DNA of 47,973 nucleotides, taken from positions 1-47,973 of the forward strand of contig SCTX01000151.1 of the NCBI GenBank assembly GCA_004298385.1, in the 5' to 3' direction. The notes beneath the pieces were generated by a model. It worked only from the letters and a program-made list of their open reading frames with translations. It did no database searches and had not been told where the DNA came from. The translations under genes were made by a program, and so were the position numbers. The stretch comes from Betaproteobacteria bacterium. GTDB taxonomy: Bacteria > Pseudomonadota > Gammaproteobacteria > Burkholderiales > SG8-39. Every line of letters begins with the position of its first letter. The first letter of the stretch is position 1. Below are positions 36,154 to 44,845 of this stretch, one piece after another.

Positions 36154-36254
36154 CCTCGAGGAGCGTTGCGACGGGTTTCACTCCCCCGCCAGGCTCGAGG
36201 TGTCCACGCCGCGGCCGGCAGGTTGCGGGCGTAAGCTGCAACGGCGCTCACGAA
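36154..36254 (+). ncRNA. SAH riboswitch
   Basis: The conserved blocks of the S-adenosylhomocysteine riboswitch are present in order: CGAGGAGCGTTGCGACGG (from 36158), CCAGGCTCG (36189-36197) and GCAACGGCGCTCACGA (36238-36253). The first block pairs with the third (GAGCG...TTG with CAA...CGCTC) and with GGCTCG, as in the known pseudoknotted aptamer; a variable stem-loop lies between. This class binds SAH and raises expression of SAH-recycling genes, and it lies directly upstream of ahcY. Whether control here is by transcription or by exposing the AAGGAG at 36271 cannot be read off. Confidence 0.93.
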
Positions 36255-36282
36255 CTTTTTTCTTGAACGAAAGGAGCGCGTG

Positions 36283-37728
36283 ATGGGCGCCGTGCCGCAA
36301 AGCAAGACCTTCACCGACTGCAAAGTCGCCGACCTGTCGCTGGCCGACTGGGGACGTAAGGAAATCCGCATCGCCGAGACCGAGATGCCGGGCCTTATGG
36401 CGATCCGCGAGGAATACGCGGCGAAACAGCCGCTCAAGGGCGCGCGCATCACCGGCTCGCTGCACATGACCATCCAGACCGCGGTGCTGATCGAGACGCT
36501 GCAGGCACTGGGCGCGCAAGTGCGCTGGGCCTCGTGCAACATCTACTCCACCCAGGACCATGCCGCGGCGGCCATCGCCGCCACCGGCACACCGGTGTTC
36601 GCCTACAAGGGCGAGACGCTGGCGGAATATTGGGATTACACCCACCGTATTTTCGAATGGCCGGACGGCGCTCTGTCGAACATGATCCTCGACGACGGCG
36701 GCGACGCCACGCTGCTCTTGCACCTGGGCGCGCGCGTGGAGAAGGATGTCTCCGTCATCGCCAAACCGGCGAGCGAAGAGGAGAAGTGCCTGTACGCGGC
36801 GATCAGGCAACGGCTCGGCGCCCAGCCCGGCTGGTACGCGAAGCGCATCAAAGCGGTGAAAGGCGTGACCGAGGAAACCACCACCGGCGTGCACCGCCTG
36901 TACCAGATGCACAAGGAAGGCAAGCTCGCGTTTCCGGCGATCAACGTCAACGATTCGGTCACCAAGTCGAAATTCGACAACCTCTACGGCTGCCGCGAAT
37001 CGCTGGTGGACGGGATCAAGCGCGCCACCGACGTGATGATCGCCGGCAAGGTCGCGCTGGTGTGCGGCTACGGCGACGTGGGCAAAGGCAGCGCGCAGGC
37101 CTTGCGCGCGCTCTCGGCGCAGGTATGGGTCACGGAGATCGACCCCATCAACGCGCTGCAGGCGGCCATGGAAGGTTACCGCGTGGTTACCATGGACTAC
37201 GCCGCCGACAAGGCCGACATTTTCGTCACCGCCACCGGCAACTACCATGTGATCACGCACGAACACATGAAGAAAATGAAAGACCAGGCCATTGTCTGCA
37301 ACATCGGCCACTTCGACAACGAAATCGACGTCGCCTCGCTGGAGCAATACCAGTGGGAACAGATCAAGCCGCAGGTGGACCACGTCATTTTCCCGCCGAT
37401 GGAAGGGCGACCGGGCAAACGCATCATCGTGCTCGCCAAGGGCCGCCTGGTGAACCTGGGCTGCGCCACCGGGCATCCCTCCTACGTCATGTCTTCGTCG
37501 TTCGCCAACCAGACCCTGGCGCAGATCGAGCTCTGGAGCGAGGCGCAGAAAGGCTCGGGCAAATACCCTGTCGGCGTGTACGTGCTGCCCAAACACCTCG
37601 ACGAAAAAGTGGCGCGCTTGCAGTTGAAAAAGCTCAACGCCATGCTGTCGGAGCTTAGCGACGAGCAGGCGCGGTACATCGGCGTCGACAAGGACGGCCC
37701 GTACAAGCCGGATTCGTACCGGTATTGA
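36283..37728 (+). CDS. ahcY: Adenosylhomocysteinase
   Basis: A 481-residue NAD-dependent enzyme hydrolysing SAH to adenosine and homocysteine. Motifs include the substrate region [32 protein letters not shown], the NAD loop [12 protein letters not shown] and the C-terminal [11 protein letters not shown] with the conserved Lys and Tyr. It contains the roughly 40-residue insert found in the larger proteobacterial form. The ATG at 36283 has AAGGAG six bases upstream. It is under the SAH riboswitch and is followed by metF. Confidence 0.97.
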   Translation: MGAVPQSKTFTDCKVADLSLADWGRKEIRIAETEMPGLMAIREEYAAKQPLKGARITGSLHMTIQTAVLIETLQALGAQVRWASCNIYSTQDHAAAAIAATGTPVFAYKGETLAEYWDYTHRIFEWPDGALSNMILDDGGDATLLLHLGARVEKDVSVIAKPASEEEKCLYAAIRQRLGAQPGWYAKRIKAVKGVTEETTTGVHRLYQMHKEGKLAFPAINVNDSVTKSKFDNLYGCRESLVDGIKRATDVMIAGKVALVCGYGDVGKGSAQALRALSAQVWVTEIDPINALQAAMEGYRVVTMDYAADKADIFVTATGNYHVITHEHMKKMKDQAIVCNIGHFDNEIDVASLEQYQWEQIKPQVDHVIFPPMEGRPGKRIIVLAKGRLVNLGCATGHPSYVMSSSFANQTLAQIELWSEAQKGSGKYPVGVYVLPKHLDEKVARLQLKKLNAMLSELSDEQARYIGVDKDGPYKPDSYRY

Positions 37729-37779
37729 GAAACAGCGGGAGGAGTTACTCCGTCTCCTCTCGCGTCCCTCCTCCCCGAC

Positions 37780-38625
37780 ATGGAATCGCAGAAAAAATAT
37801 CCCCCCGCTTTCAGCTTCGAGTTCTTCCCGCCGAAAACGCCGGAGGGAATGGACAAGCTGCGCGCCACCTGGAGGCAGTTGCTTCAGCTCAAACCCAGGT
37901 TCTTCTCCGTCACCTACGGCGCCGGCGGCTCGACGCGCGAGCGCACGCTCGAGGCGGTGCTGGAAATCCAGAAGGACGGAGGCGAGGCCGCGCCGCACCT
38001 GTCCTGCGTCGGCTCCTCCCGCGCCGACCTCGCCGCCACGCTGGCGCTGTACCGCTCGCATGGCCTGCGCCATATCGTCGCGCTGCGCGGCGACCTGCCC
38101 TCGGGAGCGGCGAGCGCGGGCGAATTGCGCTACGCCAACGAGCTGGTGGAATTCATCCGAGCGTCGAGCGGCGATCATTTCCACATCGAAGTCGCCGGCT
38201 ATCCGGAGTTCCATCCACAGGCGCGCTCCGCGCGTGACGACCTGTTGGCGTTCAAGCGCAAGGTGGACGCGGGCGCAAATGCCGCGATCACCCAGTATTT
38301 TTTCAACGCCGACGCCTATTTCCGCTTCATCGACGACTGCGAGGCGCTGGGCATTGACCTGCCGATCGTGCCTGGCATCATGCCCATCGCCAATTTCTCG
38401 CAGCTCGCGCGCTTCTCCGACGCCTGCGGCGCGGAGATCCCGCGCTGGCTGCGCCTGCGGCTGCAAAGCTACGCTGACGATATCGCTTCGATCCGCAGCT
38501 TCGGCCTGGACGTGGTCACCGACCTTTGCGACCGCCTGCTGGCGCAGGGCGCGCCGGGATTGCATTTCTACACCATGAACCAGGCCGGGCTGGTTTCGAC
38601 GATCTGGCAGAGGCTTGGGCTTTAA
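37780..38625 (+). CDS. metF: 5,10-methylenetetrahydrofolate reductase
   Basis: A 281-residue FAD-dependent TIM-barrel enzyme that makes 5-methyltetrahydrofolate for methionine synthesis. FSFEFFPPKTPEG at the start, FFSVTYGAGGSTR, HIVALRGDLP, GYPEFHP, ITQYFFNADAYF and GLHFYTMNQ are all family signatures. It lies 51 bases after ahcY and probably shares its transcript, so it may also respond to SAH. Confidence 0.96.
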   Translation: MESQKKYPPAFSFEFFPPKTPEGMDKLRATWRQLLQLKPRFFSVTYGAGGSTRERTLEAVLEIQKDGGEAAPHLSCVGSSRADLAATLALYRSHGLRHIVALRGDLPSGAASAGELRYANELVEFIRASSGDHFHIEVAGYPEFHPQARSARDDLLAFKRKVDAGANAAITQYFFNADAYFRFIDDCEALGIDLPIVPGIMPIANFSQLARFSDACGAEIPRWLRLRLQSYADDIASIRSFGLDVVTDLCDRLLAQGAPGLHFYTMNQAGLVSTIWQRLGL

Positions 38626-38649
38626 GCACACCGCATCGAAAGTCACAGA

Positions 38650-39504
38650 ATGACCGCAGTTTCCGCCCAAAGCCATTACGTCGTTCGCGACGCCATCCGT
38701 CTGCACCACCTTGACTGGGGCAATCACGGCAAGCACCCGGTCGTGCTGGTGCACGGCGCGCGCCTGCATGCGCATGTGTGGAATGACTACAGCCGCCGCG
38801 TGAAACACCGTTATCACGTCATTGCCGTCGATCAGCGCGGCCATGGCGACAGCGGCTGGGGCGCGGCGGACGCGTATCACTTAGAGGAGTTGTACCAGGA
38901 CCTGCGCACGGTCATCCAGTCGCGCGGCCTGAAGCGCTATACGCTGGTCGGGCATTCGCTGGGCGGCATGGTATCGATGCTCTATGCGCATCGCCACCAC
39001 GACGAACTCGAGCGACTGGTGCTGGTGGACGTTGCCGCCGGCCTGCCACCGGCGCCGCCGGGAACCGACTTCTCTCGCGTTGCCGAAGTGCCCTCGCCGC
39101 GCGAATTCGCGTCGCGCGACGAGGCGACGAATTACCTCGCCGACATCATGAAGCGCGCGCCGCGCCACCTGGTTGAAGAAAGTGTGCGCCACGGCATGCG
39201 CCAAACGGAATCCGGGCGCCACACCTGGAAATACGACCCCGCGCTCGCGCACATGCGGCGTCCCAACAGGGGGGCCTTCGATCTTTGGGCGCTGGTGAAG
39301 AAGATCCCGACGCACACCTTGCTGCAATATGGCAGCGAGAGCCAGGTGGTGACTGAAGACATCGCGCGGCGCATGGCGGACGTCATGCCGCTTTGCACCA
39401 TCGAGCGCATCGAGCGCGCCGGGCATGCGCTGTTCACCGACCAGCCTGATGCGTTCGCCGCCAGCATGGAGCGCTTCCTCGAACCCGGCACGACCCGGAA
39501 GTAA
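38650..39504 (+). CDS. Alpha/beta-fold hydrolase
   Basis: A 284-residue hydrolase: oxyanion region VLVHGARLHAHVW, nucleophile elbow GHSLGG (Ser103), cap domain (about 135-205) and catalytic His in GHALF near 263. The usual Asp of strand 7 falls in QYGSESQVV, where Glu may serve. It resembles esterase or C-C hydrolase types without a clear substrate. The gap after metF is 24 bases, so it could be read from the same transcript. Confidence 0.82.
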   Translation: MTAVSAQSHYVVRDAIRLHHLDWGNHGKHPVVLVHGARLHAHVWNDYSRRVKHRYHVIAVDQRGHGDSGWGAADAYHLEELYQDLRTVIQSRGLKRYTLVGHSLGGMVSMLYAHRHHDELERLVLVDVAAGLPPAPPGTDFSRVAEVPSPREFASRDEATNYLADIMKRAPRHLVEESVRHGMRQTESGRHTWKYDPALAHMRRPNRGAFDLWALVKKIPTHTLLQYGSESQVVTEDIARRMADVMPLCTIERIERAGHALFTDQPDAFAASMERFLEPGTTRK

Positions 39505-39531
39505 CCTGGTACTTCCTGATCCGCGAATCGG

Positions 39532-40299
39532 TCAGCCGACCGCAGCGATCTTGTCCACGGTTCGAGACACCGCCGCTAGCTCCCCTCGCGTGCCAATGGC
39601 GTATTCAACGACGCGCGCCGGCGCCCCGGGGTTAAGCTCGGCGATGGCCATGCAGCCCGTTTCATCGCGGCCATAGGACACCGGTGCCCCGGCGTAACAG
39701 GCGAGCGTCTCGCCATGCAACATCCGCCGATGGCAATGCACATGCCCCAGCGCCAGATAGTCGAATCCGGAGTCGGCGATCTCGGCGGGCGTAATCAGCG
39801 ATGAGCGGTCGGCGCCCCAATTATCGACGTAAAAGCCATGCGCCATGCCGATGTGCCACAGGTCGCGCGTGCGCGGAGGCGCCCCCGCCATGGGCCGGTG
39901 CGCGGGATGGTGGTTTTCCATGCAACGGCCCCAAACCGTGGCGTGCAGCTCGGGAAATTCAAGCACCCTGCCCTCGGCATCGTCGATCAGCGTGACATGC
40001 CGCCCCGCCTTGCCGAAATTCATCCGCGCGAGCACGGCATCGTCCTCGCTATTGTCGTGATTGCCCGAGATGATTACCGTCGGACAGGTGACGCGCGCAA
40101 GCTGCGCATAGACAAAATCGATGACAACGCCGTGGATGCGGTTGTGGTCGAACAGGTCGCCTGCGATCAAGAAAAGATCGGCGTCATGTTCGATCACCGC
40201 GTCTACCACGCGCGTAAACGCGACACGCACGTTCTCCCCCTCATCGCCGTCGATGAGATGAACGTCGGAGGTGTGGGCTATGGTGAGGGGGCGGATCAT
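39532..40299 (-). CDS. Calcineurin-like metallophosphoesterase (SbcD/Mre11-like fold)
   Basis: A 255-residue phosphoesterase with all five metal motifs: SDVH (Asp12, His14), GDLFD, GNHD, the His of IGMAHG and GHVH. The layout matches the nuclease-like branch near SbcD/Mre11, but no SbcC-type ATPase is adjacent. The start is uncertain: I use the ATG at 40299; an in-frame TTG lies at 40341. Convergent with the hydrolase gene. The 237-base gap to the thiolase gene holds no gene that I can see. Confidence 0.8.
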   Translation of the reverse strand: MIRPLTIAHTSDVHLIDGDEGENVRVAFTRVVDAVIEHDADLFLIAGDLFDHNRIHGVVIDFVYAQLARVTCPTVIISGNHDNSEDDAVLARMNFGKAGRHVTLIDDAEGRVLEFPELHATVWGRCMENHHPAHRPMAGAPPRTRDLWHIGMAHGFYVDNWGADRSSLITPAEIADSGFDYLALGHVHCHRRMLHGETLACYAGAPVSYGRDETGCMAIAELNPGAPARVVEYAIGTRGELAAVSRTVDKIAAVG

Positions 40300-40536
40300 G
40301 CGATGGTGGCGCCAGGTGAGACAGGTCACTGGCTTGTTCAATAGGGTATCTTACCAACATTCCGCGAATGATTCTCTCTCGCGGGCGATTGCGGCGACTA
40401 CGGCATCGAGCACGCCTTTGTGGAAAAATAGCACAATCCCGGTTGCCGGCTGGCGTAGCGGCCGGCCGCACTAACCGGCAAGCATGATTCCATTCGAAAA
40501 TAATTCATTCCAACCCAACGAGAAGGTTCGTCCATC

Positions 40537-41700
40537 ATGAGCATCAAAGGCAAGGCTTACATCGCGGGAGTCTACGAGCATCCCACGCGCAAGGCGCCGG
40601 ACAAGACCGTGGCCCAACTACACGCCGAAGTGGCCAGGGGAGCCTTGAAAGACGCCGGGCTCACCAAGGATGACGTGGACGGCTACTTCTGCGCCGGGGA
40701 CGCGCCGGGGCTGGGCGGCTTTTCCATGGCCGAATACATGGGACTCAAACTGCGCCACATCGACACCACCGAAACCGGCGGTTCGGCCTACCTGGTCCAC
40801 GTTTCCCACGCTGCCCAAGCCATCGCCACGGGCAAATGCAGCGTGGCGCTGGTGACCCTGGCCGGCCGGCCCCGCTCCGAACGGGCCGGGGGACTGCTGT
40901 CCATCAATTTCGGCCCCGCGCCGGACGCCCCCTTCGAACTGCCCTTCGCTCCCGTGACCGCCAACCGCTATGGCGTATCCGCCATGCGCCACATGTACCA
41001 GTATCGAACCACCAGCGAGCAACTCGCCTGGGTAAAGGTGGCCGCTTCCCACCATGCCCAATACAACCCCAATGCGGTACTCCAGGATGTGGTGACGGTG
41101 GAAGACGTGGTCAATTCCCCCATGATCTCCGACCCCCTGCACCGCCTCGACTGCTGCGTGGTCAGCGACGGCGGCGGGGCCGTAATCGTGGTCGGCCCCG
41201 AGGTCATGAAGAGCTTGAAGAAACCCCGCGTCAAAATTATGGGCGCCGGTGAATTTCCCAAGCACCTCAACGGCGGCAAGATGGATTTGACGGTATCCGG
41301 GGCCGCCTGGTCAGGTCCCACCGCCTTTACCGAAGCGGGAGTGAAGCCCTCCGACATTAAATACGCGTCGATCTACGACAGCTTTACCATCACCGTGCTC
41401 ATCACCCTGGAAGACCTGGGCTTCTGCAAGAAAGGGGAAGGCGGCAAGTTCGTCGCCGACGGCAACCTGATCTCGGGGATCGGCAAACTACCCTTCAACA
41501 CCGACGGTGGCGGGCTTTGCAACAATCATCCGGCGGATCGCGGCGGCATGACCAAGATCATCGAGGCAGTGCGCCAACTGCGTGGCGAGGCGCACCCTAA
41601 AGTACAGGTGAAAAATTGCGACCTGGCGCTGGCCCACGGTACCGGCGGCTCCCTGGGAACCCGCCACGGCAGCGCCACTTTGATTATGGAAAGGGAATAA
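40537..41700 (+). CDS. Thiolase-fold protein of the SCP2/Ltp type, without the usual N-terminal active-site Cys
   Basis: A 387-residue thiolase-fold protein. Where biosynthetic and degradative thiolases have the nucleophilic Cys, this one has ETGGSAYLVHV. IYDSFTITVLITLEDLGFC and the ending ALAHGTGGSLGTRHGSA place it with the lipid-transfer-type thiolases, some of which (Ltp2 with ChsH2-type DUF35 partners) act as retro-aldolases in sterol side-chain breakdown. The next gene encodes exactly such a DUF35 partner. Substrate unknown; a steroid or branched acyl-CoA is a guess from the family. Confidence 0.85.
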   Translation: MSIKGKAYIAGVYEHPTRKAPDKTVAQLHAEVARGALKDAGLTKDDVDGYFCAGDAPGLGGFSMAEYMGLKLRHIDTTETGGSAYLVHVSHAAQAIATGKCSVALVTLAGRPRSERAGGLLSINFGPAPDAPFELPFAPVTANRYGVSAMRHMYQYRTTSEQLAWVKVAASHHAQYNPNAVLQDVVTVEDVVNSPMISDPLHRLDCCVVSDGGGAVIVVGPEVMKSLKKPRVKIMGAGEFPKHLNGGKMDLTVSGAAWSGPTAFTEAGVKPSDIKYASIYDSFTITVLITLEDLGFCKKGEGGKFVADGNLISGIGKLPFNTDGGGLCNNHPADRGGMTKIIEAVRQLRGEAHPKVQVKNCDLALAHGTGGSLGTRHGSATLIMERE

Positions 41701-41704
41701 GCCC

Positions 41705-42103
41705 ATGGCCACACCAGCCCAAGACCGGAAAATCGCGGCTCCCGCCGTCACCCCCGATACCCAAGCCTTCTGGGAGGCGGCGAAACAAGGCACGCTGCTG
41801 CTGAAGAAATGCCCGAAGTGCAAAGAGCTGCACTACTATCCGCGGCCCCATTGCCCGTTCTGCTTCCACGACCAGACCGAATGGGTGGAAGCCCGGGGCA
41901 CCGGCGTCATCTATACTTTCAGCGTCACCCGCCGGGCGGAAATTCCCTACGCTTTCGCCTATGTCACCCTGGACGAAGGTGTCACCATGATGACCAACAT
42001 CGTGGATTGCGACCTGGATGCCATTCGCATTGGGCAAAAAGTGAAAGTGGTTTTCAAGCCCACTATCGATGGCCCGCCGGTGCCGATGTTCGCCCCGCTT
42101 TAG
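41705..42103 (+). CDS. DUF35 OB-fold / zinc-ribbon acyl-CoA-associated protein
   Basis: A 132-residue protein with an N-terminal helix, a rubredoxin-like zinc ribbon (Cys36, Cys39, Cys50, Cys53 in CPKC...CPFC) and a C-terminal OB fold (GTGVIYTFSV onward). DUF35 proteins bind thiolase or hydratase partners and help hold the acyl-CoA. It starts four bases after the thiolase stop, so the two form a complex in all likelihood. Confidence 0.9.
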   Translation: MATPAQDRKIAAPAVTPDTQAFWEAAKQGTLLLKKCPKCKELHYYPRPHCPFCFHDQTEWVEARGTGVIYTFSVTRRAEIPYAFAYVTLDEGVTMMTNIVDCDLDAIRIGQKVKVVFKPTIDGPPVPMFAPL

Positions 42104-42108
42104 CCCCC

Positions 42109-42142
42109 GGCCGGGCCCCTTCAGGCCGAAGGTTGCCCGGCC
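42109..42142 (+). terminator. Strong hairpin after the DUF35 gene
   Basis: The outer stem GGCCGGGC / GCCCGGCC (8 base pairs) encloses an inner stem CCTTC / GAAGG with loop AGGCC, starting six bases after the stop. No T-run follows; it may be a Rho-independent-like end or an mRNA 3' protector. Confidence 0.5.
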
Positions 42143-42303
42143 CTCTCATGCTGACCAAATATCACTGCGAATTTCGATGCGTCGGAAAATAACTGAAATA
42201 ACTGGCCCTGGTGAAGGGACGCCGTCCCATATAGAATCCTTGGCGGATGCTGGACCGGAGGGTTCGGCAATGGGTGAATGTGTCGATGCAGAGGGAGCGG
42301 TAA

Positions 42304-42624
42304 ATGGATGACGAAACCTCGGATCCGCGGCTTGCGGCCCTCGAATACAAGGGTTCGGGAACCTTGGTTGCCGAGCAGATCCTCGCCCTGATGGGGCACT
42401 CCCAGTTTTTCACCGACTTCGATAGGGAAGACATCACGCTGATGGCGGAGTAATATGAAGGGGTACTACACCAGAGTGGGCGACGTCATCATCGGGAAAC
42501 CGATTCCGGCGATTTCACGCTGCTCTTGATCGAGGGTACCGTGGGTATCGTCAAACGGGTATCCATGCTGTCCCGGCGCTTGCGCCAAACCGGCAACCGG
42601 CCGCTGGAATACAGGCAAGTCTGA
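42304..42624 (+). pseudogene. Decayed cyclic-nucleotide-binding (CRP-like) domain gene
   Basis: With AGGGAG before an ATG at 42304, the first frame gives MDDETSDPRLAALEYKGSG...SQFFTDFDREDITLMAE and stops at 42451. One base later the next frame gives MKGYYTRVGDVIIG, and after a second shift near 42500 comes DSGDFTLLLIEGTVGIVKR, ending at 42622. Together these are consecutive pieces of a cNMP-binding domain (FF..F...D...M / G..I...GD.GD...I..G.V.I). The rest of the domain is missing and the tail is unrelated. The preceding 160 bases (42143-42303) contain only an 18-codon frame that I do not trust. It splits the thiolase-DUF35 pair from the thioesterase genes and may once have been their regulator. 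Confidence 0.75.
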
Positions 42625-42713
42625 AGCGCTGCGCGGCACTGCCCCGCGATGGCGACGTCTTTGTCAGCGACTTAGGTAACTCGTTTCAATAAGCATTTTC
42701 GAGGAACCCCATC

Positions 42714-43145
42714 TTGAGCAACTTCATCGAGACTTTCCGCGGGCGGGTGACGCCCCAGGAATGCGATCACTTGGGCCACATGAATGTGCAGTTCTACATG
42801 GCCAAGGTATCCGACGCGGCCTGGACGGTCATGCACGCCATCGGTATGACCCCGGACTACATTCGGACTCGGCGCAAGGCGCTGGCGGCGGTGCGCCAGG
42901 ATGTTTCCTATCTGCGGGAGCTGAAGGCCGGCGACTTGGTAGTGATCGAGAGCGGGGTGCTGGAGGCCGGCGAGACGAAAGTGACTATCTATCACCGCAT
43001 GAACAACGTCGAGACGGGGATCCTGACCATGACCGCCAAGGTGCTCACGGTCAACATGGATCTGGATAAGCGCCGCGCCGAGCCGCTGGCTCCGGAGATC
43101 CGGGAGCGCGCCCAGGCCTATCGGGTGCGGGAGGAGGGAGCATGA
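42714..43145 (+). CDS. Hot-dog-fold acyl-CoA thioesterase (4HBT type)
   Basis: A 143-residue single hot-dog protein with the 4-hydroxybenzoyl-CoA-thioesterase-like motif QECDHLGHMNVQFYM (catalytic-type acidic residue and His/Asn) and RQDVSYLRELKAGD. It would hydrolyse an acyl-CoA. The start is TTG at 42714 with GAGGA upstream. It overlaps the following double hot-dog gene by four bases (ATGA). Confidence 0.85.
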   Translation: MSNFIETFRGRVTPQECDHLGHMNVQFYMAKVSDAAWTVMHAIGMTPDYIRTRRKALAAVRQDVSYLRELKAGDLVVIESGVLEAGETKVTIYHRMNNVETGILTMTAKVLTVNMDLDKRRAEPLAPEIRERAQAYRVREEGA

Positions 43146-44050
43146 AACAGCCGCAGGTGGCTTATCGAGGCTGCGTCAACGCCTGGGAATGCGACCAGTG
43201 GGGGCACCAGAACGTACAGTTCTATTTATCCAAGGCTTCCGATGCCCAGGCGGCGCTGTGCGCGGCCATGGGGCTGCCGCCGTCCTATTTCCGCCAGACG
43301 CGCCGGGCGGTGCTGCCGGTGGCCGACCGCATACTGTTCCAGCGGGAGCTGCGGGCCGGGGATATTCTGGCTATCCGTTCCGGGGTGCGGAGTCTGGATC
43401 CCGCGGGAACCTTGCGGTTTTTCAGCGCCATGAGGAACGAGGACACCGGCGGTTCGGCGGCGTTTTTCGAGACCCAGGCTCGCTTGACCGATCTGACTTG
43501 CGGCGCGCAGATACCCTGGCCGGAGCCGGTGATGGAGCGGGCGGCGGCTCTTGCCGGCCCGTTTTCCGATATTCCCCCGCCGCCCGATATTACCGGGCCC
43601 CGAGCTCCCGGCCGGATCGCCGAAGGACTGGTACTGACTTATCGGGGATCGGTGGAATCTTGGGAATGCGACGAGACCGAGACCGTGCCGCCCTGCTTCC
43701 ACATTGCCCGTTTCGCCGAATGTGCCAACCAATTGTTCCGTCACCTGGGCATCGCCAAGGGAACGCTGCGGGCGCAGAACATGGGAACGGCGGCGCTGGA
43801 TTACGACATCCTCTATCGCATTCCGGTCCGAGTCGGGCAGACGGTGGAAATAAAAAGCGGCTTGCTGGAGGTGCGCGAGAAGGTGTTCCGCTTCTTTCAC
43901 CATTTGCTGGATTCGGTGAGCGGCGAGATTCTCACTTCCATAGAAGTGGCGGCGGTGTTCTTCGACCTGACAGCCCGCAAATCAGTGCCCGCCCCGGAGG
44001 CCGTACGGGCCAACGCCCAACGGCTGCTGGCGGCGTCCGGGGTGATTTGA
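43142..44050 (+). CDS. Double hot-dog acyl-CoA thioesterase-like protein
   Basis: A 302-residue protein made of two hot-dog units. The first (about 1-135) begins NAWECDQWGHQNVQFYLSK, closely like the preceding single-domain protein. The second (about 160-300) begins ESWECDETETVPPCFHIARF, where the GHxNVxFY core is lost, so it may be structural. The duplication plus coupling to a single-domain copy suggests tandem gene duplication and fusion. The substrate is unknown. Confidence 0.8.
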   Translation: MKQPQVAYRGCVNAWECDQWGHQNVQFYLSKASDAQAALCAAMGLPPSYFRQTRRAVLPVADRILFQRELRAGDILAIRSGVRSLDPAGTLRFFSAMRNEDTGGSAAFFETQARLTDLTCGAQIPWPEPVMERAAALAGPFSDIPPPPDITGPRAPGRIAEGLVLTYRGSVESWECDETETVPPCFHIARFAECANQLFRHLGIAKGTLRAQNMGTAALDYDILYRIPVRVGQTVEIKSGLLEVREKVFRFFHHLLDSVSGEILTSIEVAAVFFDLTARKSVPAPEAVRANAQRLLAASGVI

Positions 44051-44180
44051 CCTAGTCTGAAGGGCCCCGCCGGCGCGCCGCAATCCGGTGCTCGAACCCG
44101 CTCCAAAACGCGCGCAGGGGGATTATGCCAAATTTGCTAAGATTGCCGGCAATTCCGAAACGATTCCCGAGGAGAAGCCC

Positions 44181-44765
44181 ATGCCCTGTTACGCCATAGA
44201 CGGAGTGATCCCGGTGGTGGACCCCACCGCCTTCGTGCATCCCGGCGCCGTGCTGATCGGCGACGTGTGGGTCGGCGCCGGCTGTTATGTCGGCCCCGCC
44301 GCCTGCCTGCGGGGGGATTTCGGCCGCATCGTCCTCAAGGCTGGCAGCAACGTGCAGGACACCTGCGTCATTCACGGCGGCGAAGTGGATACCGTGGTGG
44401 AAGAGGACGGTCATATCGGCCACGGCGCGGTGCTGCACAATTGCATCGTGGGACGCAACTCCCTGGTGGGGATGAACGCGGTGGTGCTGGACGGCGCCGT
44501 CATCGGCGAGGAATGCCTGGTCGCGGCCATGGCCCTGGTCAAAGGCGGCACGGTGGTGCCGCCCCGCACCCTGCTGGCCGGCAACCCGGCCCGGCCGGTC
44601 CGGCCCATGAGTGACGAGGACGTGGCCCGCAAGGCGGCCGGAACCGCCCTCTATAAGGAACTGGCCCGGCGCTGCCGCAAGTCCATGGTGGAAGTCTCCC
44701 CGCTGCCGGCGCCGGAAGTCGACCGTAAACGCCTGCCGCCGTTGGATTTGCCGAAGAAACGCTGA
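44181..44765 (+). CDS. Gamma-carbonic anhydrase / PaaY-CaiE-like hexapeptide protein
   Basis: A 194-residue left-handed beta-helix protein with hexapeptide repeats from about 15 to 150 and the three zinc-site histidines His65 (VIHGG), His81 and His86 (GHGAVLHNC) in the gamma-carbonic-anhydrase spacing. The C-terminal extension to about 194 is as in PaaY and CaiE, which act near CoA-ester catabolism (PaaY as thioesterase). The ATG at 44181 with GAGGAG upstream is preferred. Context with thiolase and thioesterases supports an accessory role in CoA-ester use. Confidence 0.85.
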   Translation: MPCYAIDGVIPVVDPTAFVHPGAVLIGDVWVGAGCYVGPAACLRGDFGRIVLKAGSNVQDTCVIHGGEVDTVVEEDGHIGHGAVLHNCIVGRNSLVGMNAVVLDGAVIGEECLVAAMALVKGGTVVPPRTLLAGNPARPVRPMSDEDVARKAAGTALYKELARRCRKSMVEVSPLPAPEVDRKRLPPLDLPKKR

Positions 44766-44845
44766 GGGTTTGACGCGCCGGAGTTTGTTGCCCGGTCGGC
44801 GCGCGCTAAATCATCGCGGCATGTCCACCAGACTGGAGTTCCCGC

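Noticed and set aside
36178-38880. A 900-codon open frame on the minus strand opposite ahcY and metF
   Set aside because: It is antisense to two clear enzymes and to the riboswitch, is His/Arg/Val-rich without domain motifs, and is a shadow caused by high GC.
42247-42303. An 18-codon frame (MLDRRVRQWVNVSMQRER) as a leader peptide before the cNMP pseudogene
   Set aside because: No convincing ribosome-binding site and too short to judge; the only support is that its stop abuts the next start.
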